This document shows positions 1 to 8,642 of a stretch of DNA of 64,000 nucleotides, piece after piece. How positions within the stretch are numbered: position 1 is the stretch's first letter; the number at the start of each line of letters is the position of its first letter. A model generated the notes under the pieces. The model searched no databases and was not told where the DNA came from. It saw nothing but the letters and a program-made list of their open reading frames with translations. The stretch is taken from the NCBI GenBank assembly GCA_029289325.1, contig JARFTV010000021.1:1-64000 (forward strand), written 5' to 3'. This stretch comes from Alphaproteobacteria bacterium (GTDB lineage Bacteria; Pseudomonadota; Alphaproteobacteria; Rhodobacterales; Rhodobacteraceae). Position numbers and translations under genes: made by a program.

Positions 1-462
1 CGTGTCCGCGGTCTGCGTCCCCCGGCCCGAGCGCGCCGACAGCGTCGCATTCGTCCCGGCCTTCATCGCGGCCAGCAGAGCGGCATCCTGCTCGGGCGAC
101 CCCGGCCAGGCCCATTCGCCGTCAGTGAACAGCTGGAACGGCTTGCCATCGACACTGACCTCGACCGTGGAGCCGTTGGCGAAGGGATACCCGCCGGTAA
201 AGCTGATCTCGCCGGGCTTGCCGGGACGGAAGGTCACGAACAGCAGGATGTCGCCCCGCCGCACCGAGGCCGGCTGGCCGTCACGGCTGTTCACCGTCTC
301 TTTCGGCTTGGAGACCCCCCAGCACTCCTTGGGGTTCTCCTCGGTAAACACGCTCCAATCCGTCATCGTGGCGACGAGATTGGTGGATTCCTGCGCGGTG
401 GCAGCCGAAGCGAAAGCCGTCAGGGTTGCGACCGCAAGCACGCGACCAAATGGGGAAGTCAT
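1..462 (-). CDS. IalB-family (invasion-associated locus B) exported protein, C-terminus cut by window edge
   Basis: Translation from ATG at 462 gives a signal peptide (MTSPFGRVLAVATLTAFASAATAQ) followed by a mature domain with TDWSVF, the segment NPKECWGVSKPKE and the stretch RRGDILLFVTFRPG, all typical of the IalB-like domain common in Rhodobacteraceae. The protein is expected in the periplasm. The role of these proteins outside Bartonella is not established. The frame stays open to base 1, so the C-terminus is missing. It is divergent from the asparaginase gene, with about 160 bp between the two starts. Family recognised by eye; function unknown. Confidence 0.72.
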   Translation of the reverse strand, partial: MTSPFGRVLAVATLTAFASAATAQESTNLVATMTDWSVFTEENPKECWGVSKPKETVNSRDGQPASVRRGDILLFVTFRPGKPGEISFTGGYPFANGSTVEVSVDGKPFQLFTDGEWAWPGSPEQDAALLAAMKAGTNATLSARSGRGTQTADT

Positions 463-621
463 GTCCGAAGCAGCCTCCAAGCTGTCTTGTTGCCCGGCGC
501 CTGCAAGGCCATTTTCGCTGGCGCGGCGCCCGTCTACCCGATATCTCAGCCTTAGTCAAAAACACCAATCCGCGAAAGTCCCCTGGGCGACTATTCGCGC
601 ACTTGTTACGGGGGTCCTCCC

Positions 622-1617
622 ATGCCTGCTCCGCATCCGATGGTCGAACTCTGGCGCGGGGGGCTTCTGGAAAGCACCCATGCCGGACATGCGGTGATCT
701 GGGGACCCGGCGGGATCGAGGCAAGCTGGGGCGACCCCTCGGCCGTGATCTTCCCGCGCTCCTCCTGCAAGATGATCCAGGCGCTGCCGCTGATCGAGAC
801 CGGGGCCGCCGATGCCGTGGGCCTGACGCCCGCGCATCTGGCCTTCGCCTGCGCCAGCCATCAGGGCGAGGCGCGGCATGTGAAACTTGCGGCCGACTGG
901 CTTTCGGTGATCGGCCTTGGCGAACCCGACCTTCGCTGCGGCGCGCACGAGCCCTATGACCGGGAGGAGCGCAACCGCCTGATCAAGACCGACGAAAGCC
1001 CCTGCCAGCTGCACAACAACTGCTCGGGCAAGCATTGCGGCTTCCTGACCGTGACCCGGCACCTTGGCGCGGGGCCGGAATATGTCGAGGTTGACCATCC
1101 GCTTCAGCAGATGATCCGCCAGGCGACCGAGGAGCTGGCGGGCGAAACCGTCGCCGGTTACGGGATCGACGGCTGCTCGGCCCCGAATTTCGCCATGACG
1201 GTCGCCGGACTGGCCCGCGCGATGCAATCCTTCGCCGCCGCCCGCGAGGATGGCGACGCCCGCACCCGGGCCATGCACCGGCTGACCACCGCCATGGCCA
1301 CCTACCCCGAGTTGGTGGCGGGCGAGGGCCGGGCCTGCACCGAACTCATGCGGGCCATGGGCCATTCAGTCGCGCTGAAGACCGGGGCCGAGGCAGTGTT
1401 CGTCGCGATCCTGCCCGAGCAGAAACGCGGCATCGCGCTGAAGATCGTTGACGGCGGCACGCGGGGGTCCGAGGCGGCGATTACCGCGCTTCTGGTTCGC
1501 TCCGGCGTGCTGGACCCCGCCCATCCCGCGGCGCAGAAGCGGCTGGGCGGGATGCAGCGCAACTGGCGGGGCCTGGAAACCGGCTGGGTGCAGGCCGCGC
1601 CGGGCTTTCCCGGTTGA
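622..1617 (+). CDS. L-asparaginase, AnsA/ReAV type (PF06089)
   Basis: 331 aa, close to the usual length of the Rhizobium-type asparaginase II family, which hydrolyses asparagine to aspartate and ammonia and is unrelated to the E. coli AnsB fold. The paired Ser-Lys motif is visible as SSCK (residues 47-50). A second conserved block, NNCSGKHCGF, carries C134 and K137, which bind metal and support catalysis in characterised members. No signal peptide, so cytoplasmic. The start follows a G-rich stretch (GGGGGTCC) about 5 nt upstream. The next gene, DUF2794, begins 30 bp after the stop and is probably co-transcribed. Confidence 0.9.
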   Translation: MPAPHPMVELWRGGLLESTHAGHAVIWGPGGIEASWGDPSAVIFPRSSCKMIQALPLIETGAADAVGLTPAHLAFACASHQGEARHVKLAADWLSVIGLGEPDLRCGAHEPYDREERNRLIKTDESPCQLHNNCSGKHCGFLTVTRHLGAGPEYVEVDHPLQQMIRQATEELAGETVAGYGIDGCSAPNFAMTVAGLARAMQSFAAAREDGDARTRAMHRLTTAMATYPELVAGEGRACTELMRAMGHSVALKTGAEAVFVAILPEQKRGIALKIVDGGTRGSEAAITALLVRSGVLDPAHPAAQKRLGGMQRNWRGLETGWVQAAPGFPG

Positions 1618-1647
1618 TTTGAAGGGGGAAGCGGCTAGACTTCGCGA

Positions 1648-1992
1648 ATGAACGCCGAGGCGCCAATCCCTTTCCCGCAGCAGACTCGCATCGCCGAGGA
1701 GGTGAGCTTCGACCGGCGCGAGCTTGGCGTGATCCTGCGGGTCTATGGCCGGATGGTTGCGGCGGGCGAATGGCGCGACTACGCGATCGCGGCGATGCGC
1801 GACCTCGCCGTTTTTGCGGTCTTCCGCCGCACGGCCGAGACACCGCTCTACCGGATCGAAAAGCGCCCGAAGCTGCGCAATCGTCAGGGACTTTACGCCG
1901 TCGTCGGCATTGATGGCCGGGTCCTGCGGCGGGGCCACGATCTCGACCAGGTGCTCAAGGTGCTGGAAAAGCGGATGATCGGCCCGGTCTGA
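1648..1992 (+). CDS. DUF2794 domain protein
   Basis: 114 aa. The sequence (FDRRELGVILRVYGRMVAAGEWRDYAIA, read in parts; then DLAVFAVFRR and PLYRIEKRPKLR) matches the alphaproteobacterial DUF2794 family, whose members are small cytoplasmic proteins of unknown function. It follows the asparaginase gene by 30 bp on the same strand. The body is basic and well conserved. Nothing in the neighbourhood identifies a partner. No function is assigned. Confidence 0.85.
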   Translation: MNAEAPIPFPQQTRIAEEVSFDRRELGVILRVYGRMVAAGEWRDYAIAAMRDLAVFAVFRRTAETPLYRIEKRPKLRNRQGLYAVVGIDGRVLRRGHDLDQVLKVLEKRMIGPV

Positions 1993-2338
1993 CGCGCCTT
2001 TTCCGGGGTCCGCCTCCGCGTTCGACGGCGTTTCTTCGGCGGTCGGGTCTGCGAGAGGCGTGCCCGCCGTGCCCGGCGCATTGCCTTACGGCGACCCGTT
2101 GCTCCGTATTCGCTCCGAGCCCTGCGCCAGCGCCTCGGGCGGCGTCAGTCAATGCCACTGAAACGCTGCACACCACCTCGGACGACAACAATCCCCTCCG
2201 CGAGGCGTTGCACGGAGTGCATCGACGAGCTGCCGATCAGGCCCGACGCCAAGAGCCACGCCCGCATCAGCTACCCGGCTGGGAACTGCCTTGGGCACCG
2301 CTCCGCAGGGAGTTGCACGCAGGTCTACGAGCCACCGC
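1993..2338. other. Gene-poor stretch with an imperfect ~100-bp-spaced repeat
   Basis: About 345 bp between the DUF2794 stop and the NlpC/P60 stop. Short ORFs here have no recognisable domain. On the minus strand, two related segments near 2200-2258 and 2300-2355 share GGCCTGA, GCTCGT, CGTGCAAC and GCGGAG in the same order, roughly three-quarters identical by eye. The second runs into the end of the NlpC/P60 gene. No terminator with a T-tract was found. Confidence 0.4.
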
Positions 2339-3196
2339 TCAGGGCCGCTGCCGAGCCTGGACCAACCCGCCGCCCCCGGCCGAGATCCGCGACACCGCAT
2401 CGCGAATCCCCTCATAACTGACTGACATCGTATGGCCGTTGGCGTGGATCAGCACATCAGGGTTCACCACCAGCGCGACATGGCCCTTCCAGAAAAGCAG
2501 GTCGCCGCGCAGCAACGGCTCGTCAGAGCCAAGCGCCCGGCCCACCGCCATCTGCATGTCGCTGTCGCCGGGACAGTCCCTCCCGGCAGCCCGCAGAGCC
2601 ACCTGCACCAGTCCCGAACAGTCGATCCCGAAGCGCGAATTCCCGCCCCAGAGATAGGGCGTGCCCAGCAGGCTTTCCGCCACATGGACCGGGTCCGCCG
2701 CCCATTGCCCGATCAGCCGCAGATGCGCGACCGGCACATAGCCGAAGGGCGTGCTTGCCCAGGCCCCCCAGGACCCGCTGACCGCCAGCCGCGAGCCGAG
2801 GCTCACCGACATCAGTTCCCGCGCCTGAACCGACGGCTCTTCATAAAGATGGGTCGACGGGGCCGCGACCCAATGGGTCGGCTCCGGTCCCTGCCCCAGC
2901 GCCGTCTCCTCGACCCAGCCGCAATAGCCGTCCTTCTCCGCGCGCAGGAAGGCATGCCCCCGGTCGCGGTCGATCACCGTCACCGCATCGCCCATGAGAA
3001 GCTGCCGGTCCCGCGCGCCCCCGGGGGCGGCACGCAGGTCGGCCACGGGGACGACCACCTGTGCCGCCTCCCCCTCGGTCAGCGGAGCGGAGACCTGCTC
3101 CTCCATCGACACATGCGCCACACGGCCGGAAAAGGGCGTGGTCCTGCGGTCCATCTTTACACTCCCACCACTTACCGGGGCTTGGGGCGCCGACAT
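2339..3196 (-). CDS. C40 family peptidase (NlpC/P60) with SH3-like N-terminal region
   Basis: 285 aa. The C-terminal ~115 residues form an NlpC/P60 cysteine peptidase domain: catalytic Cys193 in FGIDCSGLVQ, His239 in WKGHVALV, and a third polar residue in the LIHANGH segment. Residues about 45-165 look like two bacterial SH3-type modules (DLRAAPGGARDRQLLMGD; YEEPSVQARELMSVSLGSRL). Such enzymes cleave cell-wall muropeptides (gamma-D-Glu-diaminopimelate bonds). No signal peptide, so a cytoplasmic muropeptide-recycling role is possible. The ATG directly follows the stop codon of the M17 aminopeptidase, so the two are translationally linked. An internal ATG at residue 15 is an alternative start. 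Confidence 0.85.
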   Translation of the reverse strand: MSAPQAPVSGGSVKMDRRTTPFSGRVAHVSMEEQVSAPLTEGEAAQVVVPVADLRAAPGGARDRQLLMGDAVTVIDRDRGHAFLRAEKDGYCGWVEETALGQGPEPTHWVAAPSTHLYEEPSVQARELMSVSLGSRLAVSGSWGAWASTPFGYVPVAHLRLIGQWAADPVHVAESLLGTPYLWGGNSRFGIDCSGLVQVALRAAGRDCPGDSDMQMAVGRALGSDEPLLRGDLLFWKGHVALVVNPDVLIHANGHTMSVSYEGIRDAVSRISAGGGGLVQARQRP

Positions 3197-4612
3197 CTAG
3201 ATCCGCACTCCCAGCGCCTGCGGCAAGGCCCCCAGGATCGCCCTCGCGCCCTGACCGACGCCGCCCTTGGGCCGGGCCGGCTGGTCGGAGGGCGTGTGGC
3301 CGTAGATATCGAAATGCACATAGCTCGGCACATCGACGAACCGGCGCAGGAACAGGGCTGCGGTCACCGATCCCGCAAAGCCGAATCCGGGCGCGTTGTC
3401 CAGATCGGCGATCCCCGGCTCGATCACGCTTTCATAGGCGTCGTGGAAGGGCATCCGCCAGACCGGATCGAACCCTTCGGCCGCCCCGCCCTCCAGCGCG
3501 GCGGCGATCCTGGCATCGTCGCAATAGTAGGGGGCAAGGTCCGGCCCGACCGCAACCCGCGCCGCGCCGGTCAGGGTCGCCATGCTGATCAGAAGGTCCG
3601 GCCTGTCCTCGCAGGCATAGGCCAGCGCATCTGCCAGGATGAGCCGACCCTCTGCGTCGGTGTCGTTCACCTCGACCGTAAGGCCCTTGCGGCTGGTCAG
3701 GATATCCTTTGGCTTCAGGGCATTGCCCGACACCATATTCTCCACCGCCGGGATCAGCACCCGCAGGCGCAGGGGCAGGTTCAGCGCCATGATCATCTGC
3801 GCCAGCCCCATGACGGTGGCCGCCCCGCCCATGTCCTTCTTCATCAGGTTCATGCCGTTCGAGGGCTTGAGGTTCAGCCCGCCCGTATCGAAGCAGACCC
3901 CCTTGCCCACGAGCGTCAGCTTCGGCCCCTTGTCGCCCCAGGTCAGGTCCAGAAGCCGAGGCGCGCGCGGACTGGCGCGGCCCACGGCATGGATCATCGG
4001 GAAGTTCCGCGCCAGAAGCGCATCGCCCGAGGTCACGGCGACCTTCGCCCCATAGCTGCGCGCCAGCGAGTTCAGAACGACCTCAAGCTCACCCGGGCCC
4101 ATGTCCTGCGCCGGCGTGTTGATCAGGTCGCGCGTCAGCGCCTCGCCCTCGGCCATGGCGATCAGGCGGTCGGTATCCACCCCCTCCGGGCAGACCAGGC
4201 GCGGCAGGTCTGCGGGTTTGCGACCGGGACGGTAGCGGTCGAACCGGTATCCCGCCAGCAGCCAGCCCAGCGCGATCTCGGTTCGTTCGGCCGCAGAAAG
4301 CACGCCTTGCAGCGCCCAGTCCCCCGTGGGCAGGGCCGGCACCACCTTTGCCAGGCCGAACCGCAGCCGCCGCCGGGCCTGCGCGGCACCGAAACCCGCG
4401 ACCGCACCAAGCCCCTCGCCCGTCGGGCCGGGCAGCAGACGCAGTTCCCCGAGCCCCGCCTCAAAGCCCGAGGACCGGAGCCAACCCGCCCAGCCCTTGC
4501 CAATGCCGGACAGAAAACCCTCCAGTTCGTCGGGCCGCAGGACATGCAACGGAAGGGCCGTGGCCGTATCGGGGGCGAAGCTCATGGCATTGGCGGTCTG
4601 GGGTCGTGACAC
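3197..4612 (-). CDS. Leucyl aminopeptidase family protein (M17)
   Basis: 471 aa. The C-terminal catalytic domain has the two-metal motifs of M17 peptidases: VGKGVCFDTGGLNLK (K237, D242), KKDMGG (D260) and the family signature NDTDAEGRL (316-324). It releases N-terminal residues from peptides in the cytoplasm. The start at 4612 is GTG with AAGGAT about 8 nt upstream. An ATG nine codons later (4585) lacks a clear ribosome site. It is followed immediately by the NlpC/P60 gene, suggesting joint peptide turnover or recycling. Confidence 0.9.
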   Translation of the reverse strand: MSRPQTANAMSFAPDTATALPLHVLRPDELEGFLSGIGKGWAGWLRSSGFEAGLGELRLLPGPTGEGLGAVAGFGAAQARRRLRFGLAKVVPALPTGDWALQGVLSAAERTEIALGWLLAGYRFDRYRPGRKPADLPRLVCPEGVDTDRLIAMAEGEALTRDLINTPAQDMGPGELEVVLNSLARSYGAKVAVTSGDALLARNFPMIHAVGRASPRAPRLLDLTWGDKGPKLTLVGKGVCFDTGGLNLKPSNGMNLMKKDMGGAATVMGLAQMIMALNLPLRLRVLIPAVENMVSGNALKPKDILTSRKGLTVEVNDTDAEGRLILADALAYACEDRPDLLISMATLTGAARVAVGPDLAPYYCDDARIAAALEGGAAEGFDPVWRMPFHDAYESVIEPGIADLDNAPGFGFAGSVTAALFLRRFVDVPSYVHFDIYGHTPSDQPARPKGGVGQGARAILGALPQALGVRI

Positions 4613-4780
4613 GGCGGATGATCCTTTGGTGCAAGCAAGGCGCGGCTCTGACGAGTCCTGCGCCGGAAAGGTCTAACAATTCCTGAAGGCCCGGGAAATC
4701 CCGTCCCTGTGCAGCAAAGGTGAACAGATCCGGTCCGGCAAACGCCGCCGCGCCGGTGCCGGACCCGTTGCGCGCCCGCC

Positions 4781-5161
4781 CTATCCCGACAGATCGGCGG
4801 TGCCCGGATCTGCCGTCAGCGAACGCTCTGCCACCCGCAAGAGGCGCGCCCAGACGGCCGAGAACGCCGTGCCATCCGCCCGTTCCAGGCAGCATTTGGC
4901 GTCCCCTGCGACCGTGGCCAGCGTGACCAGCCCCATATCCTCGGACAGGCGGCGCAGGCGGCCCAGCTGGCGTGACAGATCGCGCAGCTCTTGCGCGCGG
5001 ACCTTTTCCGCGATCCCCGCCATCGTCAGCGCCAGTTCCCCCAAGGCCCGCGTCACCATCTGCTCGGCCACCGGAGCGCCCAGATTGCGGTAGATCACAG
5101 CAATCGCCTCGACATCCTGGCGCACGAGTTCACGCGGCCGCAAGGCCGTCACCTGTCCCAT
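4781..5161 (-). CDS. Conserved hypothetical helical protein
   Basis: 126 aa starting MGQVTALRPRELVRQDVEAIAV. Mostly alpha-helical, charged, no signal peptide or membrane segment. The order LSRQLGRLRRLSEDMGLVTLATVAGDAKCCLE is reminiscent of small helical proteins paired with regulators, but no family is recognised with confidence. Same strand as the M17 gene, 168 bp upstream of it. Divergent from the carbonic anhydrase gene. Coding status is supported by high-GC third-position bias and a good internal hydrophobic pattern. Function not assigned. Confidence 0.6.
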   Translation of the reverse strand: MGQVTALRPRELVRQDVEAIAVIYRNLGAPVAEQMVTRALGELALTMAGIAEKVRAQELRDLSRQLGRLRRLSEDMGLVTLATVAGDAKCCLERADGTAFSAVWARLLRVAERSLTADPGTADLSG

Positions 5162-5308
5162 TCGGATCACCCAAAGTCCAACACAACCCGACTGCGATCC
5201 TGCGCTCTCATGCTGAAGAATTGGTTGCCCCCGCCCGGTGGATGGCGGATTTTGCCTTTCGAATTTTCCACGAATGCCGCATAGCCGGTGGGCAGACGAG
5301 GACCGACC

Positions 5309-5956
5309 ATGACCCATATCCGCCCCCTCCCCGCCTATCTGGTGCAACGTTTCCACGGCTGGCGGGCCACGACCTACCAGGACAACCGCGCCTGGTATCG
5401 GCGGCTGGCGGAAAGCGGGCAGCATCCTCGGGCGATGGTGATTTCGTGCTGCGACAGCCGGGTGCATGTCACCTCGATCTTCGGCGCGGATGAGGGCGAA
5501 TTCTTCATCCACCGCAACGTCGCCAACCTGGTGCCGCCCTACAACCCGGACGGCGAATATCACGGGACCTCGGCGGCGGTGGAATATGCGGTCACGGGGC
5601 TGGGGGTCGCCCATATCGTGGTGCTGGGCCATTCGAACTGCGGCGGCGTGAAGGGCTGCCATGACATGTGTCGCGGCAAGGCACCCCAGCTTGAGGAAAA
5701 GACCAGCTTCGTCGGCCGCTGGATGGATATCCTGCGCCCCGGCTTCCAGAAGGTCGCGGACCTGCCGGACGACCAGATCCTGCGCGCGCTGGAGAAGCAG
5801 GCGGTGCTGACCAGCCTGGAAAACCTCCTGACCTTCCCCTTCGTCAGGACCGCGGTCGAGGACGACCGGCTGACACTGCACGGCCTCTGGACCGACACCG
5901 GCGAAGGCGGGCTGGAGCAGTATGATCCCGTCAAGGGGTCCTTCGCGCCGGTCTGA
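5309..5956 (+). CDS. Beta-class carbonic anhydrase
   Basis: 215 aa. Interconverts CO2 and bicarbonate in the cytoplasm. Zinc ligands and the catalytic dyad are visible: Cys47-x-Asp49-x-Arg51 (SCCDSRVH) and His108-x-x-Cys111 (LGHSNCGG). The start at 5309 was chosen over an in-frame upstream codon because GAGGACCGACC lies just before it and the family begins near MTHIRPLPAYLVQRF. It stands alone on the plus strand between two minus-strand groups. Full length for the family. Confidence 0.93.
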   Translation: MTHIRPLPAYLVQRFHGWRATTYQDNRAWYRRLAESGQHPRAMVISCCDSRVHVTSIFGADEGEFFIHRNVANLVPPYNPDGEYHGTSAAVEYAVTGLGVAHIVVLGHSNCGGVKGCHDMCRGKAPQLEEKTSFVGRWMDILRPGFQKVADLPDDQILRALEKQAVLTSLENLLTFPFVRTAVEDDRLTLHGLWTDTGEGGLEQYDPVKGSFAPV

Positions 5957-5990
5957 CCGGGGAAGCCCGCACCGAAGCGGCGGACGAGGT

Positions 5991-6158
5991 TTAAGTAGCC
6001 GGGCCGACCAGGCTGGATCTGGCAAGGGATTGTCCGGTGGCGACATCGACCAGGGTCAGTCCACCGCCTGCCGGTTCGTAGCGCAGGCCGCGTCCGCGCA
6101 GGGCCGCGTGCAACCGCGTCCACAGGGCATCCTTGCAATGGAAAAGGGTCTCGGTCAT
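5991..6158 (-). CDS. Possible small protein downstream of asd
   Basis: 55 aa (MTETLFHCKDALWTRLHAAL, then RGRGLRYEPAGGGLTLVDVATG). Its ATG sits in the loop of the terminator hairpin that follows asd, and no ribosome site is visible before it. The amino-acid pattern looks protein-like, but the position argues for a minor product or a fortuitous ORF. No family recognised. Confidence 0.35.
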   Translation of the reverse strand: MTETLFHCKDALWTRLHAALRGRGLRYEPAGGGLTLVDVATGQSLARSSLVGPAT

Positions 6159-6172
6159 GGACCGAGACCCTT
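6144..6172 (-). terminator. Rho-independent terminator of asd
   Basis: Perfect 13-bp inverted repeat (AAGGGTCTCGGTC and its complement) around a 3-nt loop. On the minus strand it is followed by TTTTC, about 22 nt after the asd stop. It has the form of an intrinsic terminator for the minus strand. Confidence 0.8.
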
Positions 6173-6194
6173 CCACGGATCAGTCAGGAAAGGC

Positions 6195-7217
6195 TCAGCC
6201 CTTCTTCAGGACCTTGGATCCCAGCAGCTCCGCGATCTGCACCGCGTTCAGCGCCGCGCCCTTGCGCAGGTTGTCCGACACGCACCACAGGTTCAGCCCG
6301 TTGTCGATCGTCGAATCCTGCCGCACGCGGCTGACATAGGTGGCGAACTCGCCCACACATTCGATCGGCGTGATGTAGCCACCCGGCTCCCGCTTGTCGA
6401 CCAGCATGACGCCGGGGCTCTCGCGCAGGATGTCCTGCGCTTCCTGCCAGTCAAGGAACTCCTCGGTCTCGATGTTGATGGCTTCGGAATGGCCGACAAA
6501 GACCGGGACGCGCACGCAGGTCGCGGTGACCTTGATCGACGGGTCGAGGATCTTCTTCGTCTCGGCCACCATCTTCCATTCTTCCTTGGTCTCGCCCGAG
6601 TCGAGGAAGACATCGATATGCGGGATCACGTTGAAGGCGATCTGCTTGGAGAACTTCTTCGGCGGGACCTCGTGCACGGGGTTGTAGACCGCCTTGGTCT
6701 GCTCCCACAGCTCGTCCATCCCCTCTTTCCCGGCGCCCGAGACGGACTGGTAGGTCGACACCACCACCCGCTTGATCTTGGCCCGGTCGTGCAAGGGCTT
6801 CAGCGCGACGACCATCTGCGCGGTCGAGCAGTTGGGGTTCGCGATGATGTTCTTGTTCTTGTAGGCGTGGATCGCGTCGGCGTTCACTTCCGGCACGATC
6901 AGCGGGATTTCCGGGTCGTAGCGGTAGAGCGACGAGTTGTCGATCACCACGCAGCCCGCCGCGGCGGCCTTGGGGGCATAGACCTTGGTCGCCTCGGACC
7001 CGACGGCGAACAGCGCGATGTCCCAGCCGGTGAAGTCGAACGTGTCCAGGTCCTTGGTCTTCAAGGTCTTGTCGCCGAAGCTGACTTCAGTGCCCAGAGA
7101 TTTGCGCGACGCCAGCGCGGCGATCTCGTCCACCGGGAACTCGCGCTCGGCGAGGATGTTCAGCATTTCGCGGCCCACGTTGCCCGTGGCACCCGCGACG
7201 ACGACCTTGTAGCCCAT
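6195..7217 (-). CDS. asd: Aspartate-semialdehyde dehydrogenase
   Basis: 340 aa. Reduces aspartyl phosphate to aspartate semialdehyde with NADPH, the branch to lysine/diaminopimelate, threonine and methionine. NADP-binding GATGNVG at residues 10-16. The catalytic Cys130 is in ANPNCSTAQ. The later GKEGMDEL, QIAFNVIPHID and HSEAIN blocks are typical of the family. Full length. A strong terminator hairpin follows directly. Upstream lies a ~90-bp gap and then an MFS gene on the same strand. Confidence 0.96.
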   Translation of the reverse strand: MGYKVVVAGATGNVGREMLNILAEREFPVDEIAALASRKSLGTEVSFGDKTLKTKDLDTFDFTGWDIALFAVGSEATKVYAPKAAAAGCVVIDNSSLYRYDPEIPLIVPEVNADAIHAYKNKNIIANPNCSTAQMVVALKPLHDRAKIKRVVVSTYQSVSGAGKEGMDELWEQTKAVYNPVHEVPPKKFSKQIAFNVIPHIDVFLDSGETKEEWKMVAETKKILDPSIKVTATCVRVPVFVGHSEAINIETEEFLDWQEAQDILRESPGVMLVDKREPGGYITPIECVGEFATYVSRVRQDSTIDNGLNLWCVSDNLRKGAALNAVQIAELLGSKVLKKG

Positions 7218-7307
7218 CGGGGTTCTCCTATGTCCGTCCCGGACCTCGGGACGGGCGGGCCATAGCGCAAGGCCCGCGCCGGGGGAAGCGGATTCGTCCG
7301 GCTCTCG

Positions 7308-8477
7308 TCAGTGCGGCCGGTCCTGTGACCAAAGATAGGCGGCAAGCCCGATGGCAGTGGCCAGGGCGAAGAACAGGAACACCGCCTCGAAGGGTGCGGC
7401 GGGGGGGACCGTCGCGGTCGCGGCATGGATCCGGCCGGTGACAAGCTGGGCGATCCCGATCGGTGCGATGCCGAAGAGGTTGAGCAGCGTCACCCCCCGC
7501 CCCGTCAGATGCGGCGGCACGAAGGACCGGCCATGCGCCAGCACGATGGGAAAGGTCGCGCCGAAGAAGCCGGCTGCGATCAGCAGCGCCGCGGCCACCG
7601 CCGGCGGGGCCGCCGCGAACAGCCACAGCCCGACCAGACAGGCCAGTGTCACCGCATTGCCTGCGAAGATCAGCCATTTCCGCTGCCCCAGCGCGCGGTC
7701 AAGCGGCCCGTAGGCGAAGCTCCCCGCGACCATGGCCAGCCCGACCCAGAGGCTGATCTTGCCGATCTCCATTTGGCTGAACCCATGCACATCGGCGAAA
7801 TAGGGCCCGATCCACAATCCCCGCAGGCCGGCGATCGGCGCATAGCAGACCACCATCATCGCCAGGATCGGCCAGAGCACCGGCATCTTCAGCAGCTCCA
7901 GCAGAGAGCCGGTCCCCGCCTGCTCCAGCCGCTCGGGGTCGCGCACCAGAAGCAGGATCGCCAGCGCCACGGCCGCGGTGATTGCCGCGATGCCCAGCAC
8001 CGTCTCGCGCCAGCCGAAGGCCGTCACCGCCCAGGACAGCGGAAGAGAGGAGGCCACGTTGCCCAGCGTCCCCACCCCCAGCGTCAGCGCCGCCAGCGTG
8101 CCAAAGACGGCGGGTGAATAGCTGCGGGCGAAGATGAAATAGCTTGCCATCAGCACCGGTGCGCAGCCGATGCCGATCAGCGCCATCGCCAGCTTGATCT
8201 GCAAGGCCCCGGTCGCCAGGGCGAACAGCACCGCCCCCGCAGCCCCCAGCGCCAGCAAGAGGCCCGTCGTCAGCCGTGGCCCCACGCGGTCAAGCCAGGC
8301 CCCGATCGGGATCTGCATCGCCGCGAAGGCCAGGAACCACCAGCCCGAGGCCGAGGCGAGTTCCGCCGCCGTCACGCCCAGATCCTGCGTCAGCACCGGA
8401 GTCATCACCGCGAGGAAGGCGCGGTAGAACTGGCTCAGGACATAGGCGAGGACGAGAGCGGCGATGCCGATGCGCAT
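7308..8477 (-). CDS. MFS transporter
   Basis: 389 aa with about twelve hydrophobic segments. The N-terminus (MRIGIAALVLAYVLSQFYRA) and the loop AFAAMQIPIGAWLDRVGPRL carry the MFS A-like motif (GxxxDRxGPR). Inner-membrane secondary transporter; substrate not predictable from sequence. The frame extends far upstream, but the ATG at 8477 places the first membrane helix correctly. It is divergent from the DUF4424 gene, with about 165 bp between the starts. Confidence 0.82.
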   Translation of the reverse strand: MRIGIAALVLAYVLSQFYRAFLAVMTPVLTQDLGVTAAELASASGWWFLAFAAMQIPIGAWLDRVGPRLTTGLLLALGAAGAVLFALATGALQIKLAMALIGIGCAPVLMASYFIFARSYSPAVFGTLAALTLGVGTLGNVASSLPLSWAVTAFGWRETVLGIAAITAAVALAILLLVRDPERLEQAGTGSLLELLKMPVLWPILAMMVVCYAPIAGLRGLWIGPYFADVHGFSQMEIGKISLWVGLAMVAGSFAYGPLDRALGQRKWLIFAGNAVTLACLVGLWLFAAAPPAVAAALLIAAGFFGATFPIVLAHGRSFVPPHLTGRGVTLLNLFGIAPIGIAQLVTGRIHAATATVPPAAPFEAVFLFFALATAIGLAAYLWSQDRPH

Positions 8478-8642
8478 GGGTCGGACCTTTCGGGGGGATC
8501 GGCGATTTGTGACAAGCACCGCAGCCGGGCGCAAGGGCGATTTCCGCCCCGAAATCGCGACCGGAGGTTCAGGGGCCTTGCACCAGACTTGCGAGACTCT
8601 CCCGGCTTGCGTCAGATGCGCCCATTCCATTCGGAGGTTTCC

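Noticed and set aside
2432-4609. 725-codon plus-strand open frame opposite the NlpC/P60 and M17 genes
   Set aside because: Low-complexity, basic translation with no motifs; both minus-strand genes have intact catalytic residues.
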